Source: Microbulbifer sp. GL-2 (GTDB taxonomy: Bacteria; Pseudomonadota; Gammaproteobacteria; Pseudomonadales; Cellvibrionaceae). From it: a stretch of DNA of 64,000 nt. Made by a program: the position numbers and the translations under genes. Position 1 is the stretch's first letter, and each line of letters starts with the position of its first letter. Positions 54,801-62,786 of this stretch are shown here, in pieces. Location: the NCBI RefSeq assembly GCF_007183175.1, contig NZ_AP019807.1:3654001-3718000 (forward strand). The letters run 5' to 3'. The notes under the pieces are model-generated. The model made no database searches. It was given only the letters and a program-made list of their open reading frames with translations, and had not been told where the DNA came from.

Positions 54801-55160
54801 ATGCCCCACTGTGTTATCCACTGCCCATCCGTTTTTATTAAAGAAGTTGATATTTCAGCTCTCATGACAGCTGTATATCATGCAGCAGAATCTTCCGGAT
54901 TATTTAAGCAAGGTGATATAAAAGTTCGAATAATGCCCACTGAGTATTACTTGGTGGGGCATACTTCAGCGGTATTTGCGCACCTCGAATGTTCGTTATT
55001 ATCGGGTCGTACCTTAGAGCAGCGCCAGAATCTGTCTCAATTGTTGACGAAAGCTATGTGTGAGAGCCTGCCGGGTGTGGAGACGCTATCGGTAGAAGTC
55101 CGGGAGATCGTAAAATCTGCTTATTGCAATAGGGAGGCTTTGGAGGTAACCGATAAGTGA
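54801..55160 (+). CDS. 5-carboxymethyl-2-hydroxymuconate isomerase-like tautomerase
   Basis: A 119-residue tautomerase-superfamily protein of the CHMI type (HpaF-like). The mature N-terminal Pro after Met (MPHCVIHCPS) is the catalytic base of the family, and the blocks GDIKVRIMPTEYYLVG, FAHLECSLLSGRTLEQRQNLSQLLTKAM and LSVEVREI align with HpaF. No other homoprotocatechuate genes are near, so an aromatic degradation role is not shown. AGGA precedes the ATG, 56 bases after the NHL gene in the same direction. Confidence 0.85.
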   Translation: MPHCVIHCPSVFIKEVDISALMTAVYHAAESSGLFKQGDIKVRIMPTEYYLVGHTSAVFAHLECSLLSGRTLEQRQNLSQLLTKAMCESLPGVETLSVEVREIVKSAYCNREALEVTDK

Positions 55161-55269
55161 TGGTCAAATTTACAAGTAGTACCTTTGAGGTTAGAGCACA
55201 GCCTTCCAGGTCGGTGGGTCTCGTTAAGCTATAAATTTACTGTGAAACCGTTTTGGTGGCTGAATAAGA

Positions 55270-55290
55270 AAGGGGCCCTGAGGCCCCTTG
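55270..55290 (-). terminator. Terminator of the secreted repeat protein gene
   Basis: AAGGGGCC/GGCCCCTT with a four-base loop forms a very stable stem. On the minus strand it is followed by a T-rich TTTCTTATTC, and it lies about 35 bases past that gene's stop codon. It may also stop transcription arriving from the tautomerase gene. Confidence 0.75.
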
Positions 55291-55323
55291 GAAGTTTGCT
55301 TCTTGAGTTTGCGAAGCATCTCG

Positions 55324-55791
55324 CTAATAACGCAGGTTACTAATGCACTGGTTATATTCGCGGATATATATCTTACCACCGATGGCATGATTGGCATTTG
55401 CTTTATCCGCTGCGGCATTCATACAGCCCTCTACTTGGTCTCGAGTCAGACCATAGTAACGGGGCTGAGTGCCACGCATGTAGTAACGGGGCTGTGTGCC
55501 ACGCATATAGTAACGGGGTTGAGTACCTCTGTAGTAACGAGCACGATGATCGCGCCCACGCCAGTACATATTTCTCGGTTGCTCATACTGACGAATGCGG
55601 GTAGGCGGTTGTACCGGGTAAAAATAACGACCTTGTTCATTAAATGCATAGAAAGTATTGCCGCTTTGGTAATAGGTCTTACCAAGTATTTGTACCGGTG
55701 AAGAACCAGCAGGTAACTGTGCAAGACGATCTTGCGCGTAACTGAAACCTGCTAGAGAGAGCAGTAATATCATTGAAAATACATAACGCAT
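55324..55791 (-). CDS. Secreted protein with internal Tyr/Arg-rich repeats
   Basis: A 155-residue exported protein with no recognised family. The signal peptide is residues 1-19 (cleavage after FSYA). The N-terminal part resembles small surface-sheet sequences (PVQILGKTYYQSGNTFYAFNEQGRYFYPVQPP). The centre is basic and tyrosine-rich and holds three repeats of RGTQPRYY, the first two followed by M. The C-terminal block has two cysteines (EGCMNAAADKAN and QCISNLRY) that may pair. The repeats are near-identical in DNA, so copy number could vary. Possible roles are surface adhesion or binding; none is shown. Confidence 0.75.
   Translation of the reverse strand: MRYVFSMILLLSLAGFSYAQDRLAQLPAGSSPVQILGKTYYQSGNTFYAFNEQGRYFYPVQPPTRIRQYEQPRNMYWRGRDHRARYYRGTQPRYYMRGTQPRYYMRGTQPRYYGLTRDQVEGCMNAAADKANANHAIGGKIYIREYNQCISNLRY
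55453..55540 (-). repeat. Three tandem 27-base repeats inside the secreted protein gene
   Basis: The plus strand shows TAGTAACGGGGCTGWGTGCC-type units three times, encoding RGTQPRYYM on the minus strand. The first two units are nearly identical and the third more divergent. They are in frame and translated, and lack spacers, so they are coding repeats rather than a CRISPR array. Confidence 0.8.
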
Positions 55792-56472
55792 AACGTTTTC
55801 TCCTTCTCCAACTTGGCAACAAGTCTACTCGAACATGTGTGCAGTCCCAATGTGCTATTTAGAAAGTTTCATATTATTTGCATTAATTTTTTGATGTTCA
55901 AAAGTCTGAATTTTTTAGCGCTTAGGCAATGAATATTTTAGTAATTTTTATATAGGTTAAATTATGTTCCAGACCCCCGGTTCGATTTGGAATTTAAGCC
56001 CATGTTTACATGGCCTTGTGAAGATGGTTGGGGGTTCCGATAACGCTCTATTTGGCGCTTTATGCGGTGACTAGACTGTCATTTTTTTGAGGTCTGTGTT
56101 GATTCTTCTGAGGAAGTGTTGATTCCCGTTAGAAATACCTTCCTCGGAATAGTATTTTTAAAGGCTGAATCCCTGGTAATTTTATGGCGGCCTTGTTTTC
56201 TATGGTTGTGTTATCTTTATCTTTCACCTATAAATTTTGTTTTTAGTATGTATAGGTGTGAGTAAGTTCAATCTGGATATTTACGTGTGGGCAAAAGAAG
56301 AAGAGAGTTTTTTTGAATTATTTGTTATTTCAGTTTTTGCAGCATCCTCAGCATGGTCACACGTCTTCTTAAGTTGATAAATACATAAATGAACCTAAGG
56401 AAGCTCGAAAAAAACTATTGTTATTGATGTCTCCCTTCTAATGTATAGTTAGTAATCACAGGTATTAAACGA
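55792..56472. other. Intergenic stretch without visible genes
   Basis: About 680 bases between the repeat-protein gene start and the OsmC stop. It is A+T-rich, with no frame of note, no clear hairpins and no recognisable repeats. It carries the promoter of the secreted repeat protein at its left end. Confidence 0.5.
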
Positions 56473-57081
56473 CTATTTGAATGGTCGTTCCTTATTATTT
56501 AAATAGAGTTTGGTTGAAACTGGGGTCTCATTAGCAACAGTTTGAAGCGACATGCAAGCTTGTCGACAATAGTGGGCAAAATCCAGAAGTTTTTCCTCTG
56601 GTTCGTCACTCTCAATGATCAAATGCATTTCCACTTTATCACCTTTGCCGAAAACCTCTTCGGGCTTGATACCCCCAAAATCCAACGTGGTAGAAAACTC
56701 GGTTTTTTGTTCAAGCTTCACGCTTTTAAGCTTTATATCTGCCAGTTTCGCCAGCATCTCTACGTGAGACATCATGCAAAGTGCCAATCCAGCGGAGAAA
56801 TACATGATAGGAGAGGGGGCGCTGCCTCGGCCGCCGACTGCCGTACCTTCATCACAGATCAGTTCCCATGTGCCTCCATTGGGGACATTGGAAAAAATGG
56901 TTGCTTTTTTCAGGTGGTGACCCTCGGGCATTTGCTCCACATTGATGTGCGCATGGAATTTCAGTAGCTCTCCCTGTTTCACCTTATCCAGATGGGGTGG
57001 GGCGAAGGTAGATTGCTTAGCTTCTACAGAAAGTTTGCGAACAATCGTTGAAGAAGACATATCCCATTGAATGGAATCCAT
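56473..57081 (-). CDS. OsmC family protein
   Basis: A 202-residue OsmC-like protein, a fold used by thiol-dependent peroxidases (Ohr/OsmC) and by uncharacterised relatives. The conserved region GGRGSAPSPIMYFSAGLALCMMSHVEMLAKLADIKLKSVKLEQKTEF has the first cysteine (in LALCMMS). The second falls in the later AHYCRQACMSLQTVANETPV segment, where the usual VCPVS pattern is changed. It may therefore not be a classical peroxidase. It lacks a signal peptide and stands alone, with AGGAG before the ATG. Confidence 0.9.
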   Translation of the reverse strand: MDSIQWDMSSSTIVRKLSVEAKQSTFAPPHLDKVKQGELLKFHAHINVEQMPEGHHLKKATIFSNVPNGGTWELICDEGTAVGGRGSAPSPIMYFSAGLALCMMSHVEMLAKLADIKLKSVKLEQKTEFSTTLDFGGIKPEEVFGKGDKVEMHLIIESDEPEEKLLDFAHYCRQACMSLQTVANETPVSTKLYLNNKERPFK

Positions 57082-57307
57082 ATTTACCTCTCCTGTGTTG
57101 ATTTAAGGGTTGACTGAATAGTCATAATGCGGGTAAGTCATAAAACTGCGGGTCTAGGGGTATGGAGTCAAGTAGGTAGGGCGGAATCTTAAGGTGTGTT
57201 GGTTCTATTTCAAACAATGCATGTAGAAAAATATGGGTAATTATATGTCTAACCTAAAAATTATCTTCTTTCTGAGGTAATAGTTTCGCACCAATAACCA
57301 AAAAAAA

Positions 57308-57741
57308 TCATTCAAGGGCTGGAAGTGTGGTTAACTTTGAAAGGCTTTCTATATAAGCCTGGGCTTCCTCCTCCTTGGAAGAAAATCTGGCTAAAACTCT
57401 CTTGTTTCTACTGCGCTCTGAGTGATGGAAAATGGCCTTTACTCCTTTAAAAATACTGAGGAGTTGTTTTTCTATCCAGCTATGACAAAGAATACGGGCC
57501 TTGGGAATAAGTAACTTTTCTGGGTAATCGATATCGTATGTCTTTTTGAATGGGAAAGTGATGCAAGCGAGAAGCGTAAGGAGGGCAGTAACAACCCGGG
57601 GAAATTCTGAGTTGCTTTCCAAGGCAAAGCTAAGGCTTACTAATAACCAAGCGAGGACGAACCCACCGAGTATATAGGTTAAGGCGTTATGGGCTGGAGT
57701 TCCATTTTTATGGTCAGAGCAAGGTTGGAGAATACCGTCAT
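57308..57741 (-). pseudogene. Small membrane protein gene, probably frameshifted near its start
   Basis: An intact frame covers 57308-57622 if a TTG start is used. It continues upstream without stops as KNGTPAHNALTYILGGFVLAWLLVSLSFALE but finds no ATG before a stop. In the neighbouring frame an ATG at 57741-57739 gives MTVFSNLALTIK and would join this exactly if the run of five A's (minus strand, 57705-57709) had one more base. The joined protein of about 144 residues has two transmembrane helices and a basic, acidic-ended tail. No family recognised. A sequencing error, a real mutation or slippage are all possible. Confidence 0.5.
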
Positions 57742-57879
57742 CTTAATAACTGAACATAATCTATAAGTGGAATATGGTGCCATCAGTCGGGGGCTCCAGC
57801 TGCAGAATACTCCTGCAAACTGAGATTGTCAGTGGTTATTAAGTAGAATTATTTCGAAGAAAAGGGGTTAATAGAACCG

Positions 57880-57911
57880 GGTATCAGGGCAAAATAGTAA
57901 ACCCTGATACC
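57880..57911 (-). terminator. Stem-loop downstream of DAHP synthase
   Basis: Perfect 10-base arms GGTATCAGGG and CCCTGATACC with a 12-base loop lie 15 bases past the stop codon of the minus-strand DAHP synthase gene. There is no strong T-run after the stem on that strand, so it may protect the 3' end as well as terminate. Confidence 0.6.
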
Positions 57912-57925
57912 AGTAAAGTATTCGA

Positions 57926-58999
57926 TTAAGTATTTCGCTGTTTTAGAGGCTCACGAAGCTGCTCAGCCATTCCCAGTAATAGTGATTCGGTGGTTTCCCA
58001 ATCGATACACTTATCGGTAACGGAAACTCCGTACTCCATATCACTGAGCTTTGGCTGGATTTTCTGATTGCCGGCTTTCAGGTTGCTTTCCACCATAATG
58101 CCGATAATCGACTGGTTACCGTCGAGGATCTGGTGGGTCACATTGTCTACAACCAAGGGCTGTAACTCATGGTTTTTGTTAGAGTTGGCGTGGCTGCAGT
58201 CCACCATAATATTTGGCACGATATCGGACTTGCGCAGTTCCTGCTCGCACATGGCGACACTCACAGAATCGTAGTTGGGCTTTTCATTACCGCCGCGCAG
58301 TACTACGTGCCCGTAGGAATTACCTGCGGTGTGAATAATCGCGACCTGACCACGCTTGTTGATACCGAGGAAACGGTGGGGGTTGGCGACGGATTGCAAG
58401 GCGTTGATAGCTACTTCCAGACCGCCGTCAGTACCGTTTTTGAAGCCTACGGCAGAGGAGAGGCCGCTGGCCATTTCCCGGTGAGTCTGGGACTCGGTAG
58501 TGCGCGCGCCAATGGCGGACCAGGAAATCAGGTCTTGCAGATACTGGGGAGAGATTGGGTCCAGCGCTTCTGTAGCGGTGGGAAGTCCCAGCTCGGCGAC
58601 ATCCAAAAGCAACTTGCGGCCGATATGCAGGCCTTCCTCAATCTTGAAGGAATCGTTCAGGTGGGGGTCGTTGATCAGGCCCTTCCAGCCAACCGTAGTG
58701 CGAGGCTTTTCAAAATAGACACGCATGACAATTAGCAGGGTATCGGAAACCTTGTCAGCCACCGCTTTCAGACGCTTGGCATAATCCATCGCGGCGTCCA
58801 CATCGTGAACGGAGCAAGGCCCGATAACCACCATCAAACGGTGGTCTTTGCGATCGAGGATATCGCGCACGGCGGCGCGTCCTGTAGCGACAGCCGTTTC
58901 GGCGGCATCGCTGATGGGGAGTTCTGCTTTCAGCGTCTCTGGACTGATCAGAACTTCCTGTGAGACAACATTTAAGTCATCGAACTGCTGTGTGGTCAT
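57926..58999 (-). CDS. 3-deoxy-7-phosphoheptulonate synthase (class I DAHP synthase)
   Basis: First enzyme of the shikimate pathway: phosphoenolpyruvate + erythrose 4-phosphate to DAHP, in the cytoplasm. The 357 residues align end to end with AroF/AroG/AroH. Metal and substrate residues appear in VVIGPCSVHD, RVYFEKPRTTVGWKGLINDP, SAIGARTTESQTHREMASGLS, VGFKNGTDG and MVDCSHANSNKNHE. The N-terminal extension needed for aromatic amino acid feedback is present, but whether it senses Tyr, Phe or Trp cannot be decided here, so no symbol is given. Confidence 0.96.
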   Translation of the reverse strand: MTTQQFDDLNVVSQEVLISPETLKAELPISDAAETAVATGRAAVRDILDRKDHRLMVVIGPCSVHDVDAAMDYAKRLKAVADKVSDTLLIVMRVYFEKPRTTVGWKGLINDPHLNDSFKIEEGLHIGRKLLLDVAELGLPTATEALDPISPQYLQDLISWSAIGARTTESQTHREMASGLSSAVGFKNGTDGGLEVAINALQSVANPHRFLGINKRGQVAIIHTAGNSYGHVVLRGGNEKPNYDSVSVAMCEQELRKSDIVPNIMVDCSHANSNKNHELQPLVVDNVTHQILDGNQSIIGIMVESNLKAGNQKIQPKLSDMEYGVSVTDKCIDWETTESLLLGMAEQLREPLKQRNT

Positions 59000-60061
59000 G
59001 GCGTCTTCTGGTTACTCTGTTCCTTAGTGCCGCGCTGCACCTACAGGCGGATAGCTTATCCTACTGTGCCGCAAAGAATAGGGCGAGGGTTTCATTTGCA
59101 ACCAAATAGTTGGTCTTCATTTGGGAGTTTCATTTGCTTTTATCCTGTGACAGTTTGGCACTTCAACAGAATTTAGGGGTGCTCAGTTCGGACAGTTTTT
59201 ATGGAGGAGGGGGTGGCAGATGTGATCTCCACCGATCTATCTTCCAAGCCAGTCTTAGCGTACCTTCCAGTATGAGGTCATCAAGGTATAGTCCTTTCTA
59301 AGCCATATCGGTCTAAACACCTAAGTTTATGATGATGTATGGAGAAGATAACAATAGGGGCCTGGGAGGCCGGTGCCTACGGCAAGAGACTGCAACTGTG
59401 GAGTTTGGACTTGACGCTGGTTGACCATGGGAGCTACGAGAAGGGGAGAGCCCAACTCTATGGGGCCCTATCAGGGCAAACTAGCGACCAGAGAAGGTAG
59501 GGCAGATAAAGCGTCACAGTGCTGTGCTGTAGGGCTGGGCTGCCAGGCTCTATGCGTGAGATCTCTAAACTTGAGGGGTTGGTATTCAGGGGCAGGGCAT
59601 AGACGAATCCCAATAAGCGCGTAAAGCGAGTAAGGATCTCCATGTGCCTCCGGTAATGCCTGTGCCAACTCTACCTCCACTTGTATTCCTGACCTGGATT
59701 GATGGAATCCCCTCCCTTTATCCGGGTGATAGCAGGCCTGGAAGCTATCAAATAGGTCCATGCATTATGGTACTACGCAGCTTGGAGGGTGATAGCCATC
59801 CCGTTTATGGCTTCCTTTCGGATGGACAGGTGAGGCTATTCCAAATCCATGAGGTATCAACGGGCAGGCTTCAGCTTATGGATGGGAAGGTTTTGAAGCA
59901 CTTATCATTTGGAGGAAGGGCAATATAATGGTGACAAGTTAAACGTTACCTGTGATGGCCTTCCTCAACCAAAAGACGGGCTTCCCCCGTTTATTAAGAT
60001 AACCCTTGAAAATTCGTAATTACTCAAAAATATTGTTTCCCGGACCCCGCACTTGGCGAAA
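59000..60061. other. Decay zone with unconnected reading-frame fragments
   Basis: About 1 kb with protein-like pieces in changing plus-strand frames and no intact gene. Examples are 59339-59500 (MEKITIGAWEAGAYGKRLQL onward), 59644-59928 (containing VRLFQIHEVSTGRLQLMDGK) and about 59920-60019 (LEEGQYNGDKLNVTCDGLPQ then PFIKITLENS before a stop). They could be remains of one or more genes broken by frameshifts. I could not assign a family. The left 300 bases include the DAHP synthase promoter. Confidence 0.4.
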
Positions 60062-60232
60062 ATGCGATATCCTAAGACGCTTTATTTAGAAATCGAGAGC
60101 CTTGAGCAAAAAGGTATAGTATTTCAAGCGGAGAACTTTATCCTCATACAGTTCTTTGGCTCTGAGGAAAATGAGCCTTTTGGGTTTCTAGAGCTACTCG
60201 GGGATGAACTTTATGTCGGTCGAGATACCTAG
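60062..60232 (+). CDS. Small acidic hypothetical protein (56 residues)
   Basis: Begins MRYPKTLYLEIESLEQKGIV, continues with FQAENFILIQFFGSEENE and ends LLGDELYVGRDT. Amino acid composition is ordinary and soluble. It ends 30 bases before a clear hairpin terminator, which supports transcription. It may instead be the C-terminal remnant of a longer gene, because the frame stays open upstream to 60020 and the preceding kilobase is full of fragments. No family recognised. Confidence 0.4.
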   Translation: MRYPKTLYLEIESLEQKGIVFQAENFILIQFFGSEENEPFGFLELLGDELYVGRDT

Positions 60233-60260
60233 ATATGTGCCAATAGGGCACTGTTGCTCC

Positions 60261-60286
60261 AGCGGGCCTCGGAAGGCCCTTTCGCT
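60261..60286 (+). terminator. Hairpin terminator after the small acidic ORF
   Basis: GGGCCT/AGGCCC with loop CGGA is followed by TTTCGCT. It lies 30 bases after the small ORF's stop codon and 40 bases before the GNAT gene. Confidence 0.6.
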
Positions 60287-60325
60287 GCTATGCGCCTTCA
60301 GATCTTACCCTAATATGAACCAGAA

Positions 60326-60820
60326 ATGATTGAACTCCGAAACTTACACAGAGGAGATGAAAATTCACTGATTCGTCACTTGAATGATGATCGGGTTACA
60401 AAATATCTTTCCTTGAGAATCCCTTCTCCATATACGAGAGGAGACGCTGAGTGGTGGATAGAATCTGGTAGTAAGGAGGTTGGGGTTGTTCGAGCTATTG
60501 ATTTTGACGGCTCATTTTGTGGTGTTATCGGTGCTTACACCCAGAATTTTGAGTACTCGCATTCAGCCGAAATAGGCTATTGGCTCAGTTACGATCACTG
60601 GAATAGAGGTATCACTACTGTGGCGTTGATAAAATTTACAAAATATATTTTTGAAACCACGGACCTCAAAAGATTATTTAACCCTGTTACATCTCTAAAC
60701 AAGGCATCCTTAAAGGTACTAGAGAAAGCTGGGTACAAATTGGAAGGTGTTTTAAAAGGAGCAGTGGTTCATGAAGGGGTCTATGTTGATGAACACCTGT
60801 ATGCGAGACTTCGCCCATAA
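60326..60820 (+). CDS. GNAT family N-acetyltransferase (RimJ/RimL-like)
   Basis: Acetyl-CoA-dependent acetyltransferase of 164 residues. The central AEIGYWLSYDHWNRGITTVALIKFTKYIFE matches the RimJ/RimL-type motif A region, although the usual G-x-G acetyl-CoA loop is shifted (WNRGITT). The C-terminal NPVTSLNKASLKVLEKAGYKLEGVLKGAVVHEGVYVDEHLYARL is very typical. Targets of this group include protein N-termini, amino acids and antibiotics; the substrate cannot be read. The upstream Shine-Dalgarno is weak. Confidence 0.88.
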   Translation: MIELRNLHRGDENSLIRHLNDDRVTKYLSLRIPSPYTRGDAEWWIESGSKEVGVVRAIDFDGSFCGVIGAYTQNFEYSHSAEIGYWLSYDHWNRGITTVALIKFTKYIFETTDLKRLFNPVTSLNKASLKVLEKAGYKLEGVLKGAVVHEGVYVDEHLYARLRP

Positions 60821-60946
60821 AATTTAAATGTAGCCGAAGTCTTATTTGTGGATTTTTGGTGAGTGTTGTACTCCCTTTTTCATCAAAAATACATGCCAAA
60901 TAAGCCATAGCTGATTTTGGTGCTGTCTGTTCGAAAGGAAATAAGT

Positions 60947-61444
60947 TTGAAAAAAATAGTAATATTTGGGAATTCTGGAGCAGGGAAATCAACCCTGGCC
61001 ATACAATTATCCAAGTCAGAAGGTTTGGCGCATTTCGACCTGGATACAGTTGCATGGCAGCCAGTATCTCCCCCCATTCGAAGACCTATTGACGAATCTA
61101 GGAAAGAGATTGACAAGTTTTTAAATGACAACGAAAGTTGGGTTATTGAAGGCTGTTACTCAGATCTACTGGAAATAGTTCTCCCAGTATCCAGCGAAGT
61201 TATATTTCTGAATTTGCCAGTTCAGATGTGTATCTCCAATGCAAAGAATCGACCTTGGGAGCCTCATAAGTACGTTTCAAAGGAAGCTCAAGACGAAAAT
61301 TTAGACATGCTGATAAAATGGATAGCGGAATACACCAATAGGGATGATACTTTTTCTAAAGCGTCACATGAAGCATTGTATAATTTCTATAAAGGTAAGA
61401 AAACAATGTATACAAAAAACGAAAGACGTGCTACGGCGGTCTAA
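60947..61444 (+). CDS. P-loop NTPase/kinase (adenylate kinase-like), end altered by an IS
   Basis: A 165-residue small kinase-like ATPase. The Walker A motif GNSGAGKST lies at residues 8-16 directly after the first strand, and HFDLDTVAWQP plus WVIEGCYSDLLE fit adenylate kinase/topology-modulation (FlaR-like) proteins. The later RPWEPHKY is the usual lid segment. The start is TTG 60947, six bases after AAGGAA, giving a canonical MKKIVIFGNSGAGKST. The last residues and the stop codon come from the left end of the IS3 remnant, so the native C-terminus has been replaced or clipped. Confidence 0.82.
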   Translation: MKKIVIFGNSGAGKSTLAIQLSKSEGLAHFDLDTVAWQPVSPPIRRPIDESRKEIDKFLNDNESWVIEGCYSDLLEIVLPVSSEVIFLNLPVQMCISNAKNRPWEPHKYVSKEAQDENLDMLIKWIAEYTNRDDTFSKASHEALYNFYKGKKTMYTKNERRATAV

Positions 61445-61489
61445 TACTTCCGGACACTTTGCTAAGAAGGTAAAACTACTAAGCGAGGT

Positions 61490-61740
61490 GAAGCATAAAA
61501 GAAAAAGAGACACGCCGGCAATTCAAGCCGGAGTTCAAAAAAGGTGGCATAGCCCTAGTCGATGAGCGAGGGTATCCGATCTCTAAGGCCGCAGAGGCTA
61601 TAGGAGCCACTGCGGAGGCACTGGATTAAAGAGCTGAAGCAGGAAGAGAGCGGAATATTGCTGGATGCCGGTGAGCGCGCTGAATTGGATCGGTTGCGAC
61701 GCGAAAACAAGCAGTTGCGGATGGACAAAGAAATGAAATA
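61490..61740 (+). pseudogene. IS3-family orfA remnant (helix-turn-helix subunit)
   Basis: Two frames together make the usual OrfA: RQFKPEFKKGGIALVDERGY, then PISKAAEAIGATAEAL (HTH region), then after a frameshift WIKELKQEESGILLDAGERAELDRLRRENKQLRMDKEM. The last part is the leucine-zipper-like region. It ends early at an in-frame stop, where an active element would shift into orfB. Confidence 0.8.
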
Positions 61741-61769
61741 AAGTACAACTTTATAAAAAAGCAGCAAAG

Positions 61770-62584
61770 CAACTTTCCAATTAGGGCTCTCTGTTGGGTA
61801 ATGCAAGTAAATAAGAGTAGCTATTACGAGTGCGAGTGGTGTCGTCGTAGTGATAGCTCAATAGATAGCCAGACATGGAAACTATGCCATCGTTTGACCG
61901 CTTTATTTTCAGAATCTCGACAGAGTCTCGAAAGCCGCCGGTTAATGAAACCGTTACGCAAAGAAGGCGTAAAATTGGGCGCTATCATGTCCACAGGCTA
62001 ATACAAGGCTACGTTTGGCAGTAAAAAACAAGAAGCAATTTACAGTGACGACAGATAACAAACACCAACTGCCGATCGCAGAAAGCCTTCTGAATAGTGA
62101 TTTATTTCCGAGCGCTAAAGATCAAGTTTGGACTATTGATATTACGTATATTTAGACTGTGCAGGGCTGGCTGTACTGGGTGGTAGTGATTGATCTCTAT
62201 TCACGCTGGATTGTTGGTTGGCATTTAGATCGCCAGATGTAAATGGCCTTAATAAGTCGTGCGTTGATGATAGCTGTCAATTTGCATACACCACCAAAAG
62301 GTCTTCTACACTACTCTGATCGAGGCAGCCAGTATGCCAGTCATACTCTGTTGAAGCAGCATGGAATGGTGTGCTTGATGAGCTGCAAGGAAAATTGATG
62401 GGACAACGCACCGACTGAACGTTTTTCTAGCAGCCTGAAACGGGAGTGGTTAACGGGGAATCTCTATGCAACAAGAGAGGATGCAATAACCGGTGAGAGA
62501 GCCTATATTACTTATCACAACTCACACAGAATGCATAAAGCACTGAGGAATGTAACCCCTATCGAATTTGAGAAGTGTGCTTAG
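61770..62584 (+). pseudogene. IS3-family orfB remnant (DDE integrase)
   Basis: Pieces of the rve integrase core are readable in several frames. The first Asp is in VWTIDITYI followed directly by a stop, the second in LLHYSDRGSQYASHTLL, and the Glu in NAPTERFFSSLKREWL. The conserved end YHNSHRMHKALRNVTPIEFEKC is intact. Internal stops occur after DITYI and after HLDRQM, plus at least one frameshift near 62395, so no functional transposase can be made. Confidence 0.85.
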
Positions 62585-62786
62585 AGAGGTGTCCGGTTGG
62601 ACTTGACCACAATAAAAATAATAGACGTATCTACAGTAGTGACTTGGTGATTAATTTATCGTAGTCTTGATGGTATCTGATTGGTGCTAAATTCATACTG
62701 AACTAATCAGAGGTTCCCTAGGGTTTTAAATGGAACCATTGCCAAACAAAACAGGAATAAATAATAATTAAGGCGGTGACACCCTT

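Larger units (their letters stand above)
61438..62608 (+). mobile_element. Degenerate IS3-family insertion sequence
   Basis: Terminal inverted repeats are visible: the left end GGTCTAATACTTCCGGACAC and the reverse complement of the right end GGTCAAGTCCAACCGGACAC agree at 13 of 20 positions, ending in an identical CCGGACAC. Both continue into CTAAG. Between them lie broken orfA and orfB transposase frames in the same direction. No target-site duplication was evident. Multiple stops and frameshifts show the element is inactive unless supplied with transposase from elsewhere. Confidence 0.85.

Noticed and set aside
55453..55540. CRISPR-like short repeats
   Set aside because: The units are contiguous, in frame and translated as RGTQPRYY; there are no spacers and no cas genes.
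59110..59301. Frame with FYGGGGGRCDLHRS resembling the patatin oxyanion loop
   Set aside because: Only the glycine run and RC match; the following residues and the nucleophile region do not, so it is most likely chance.
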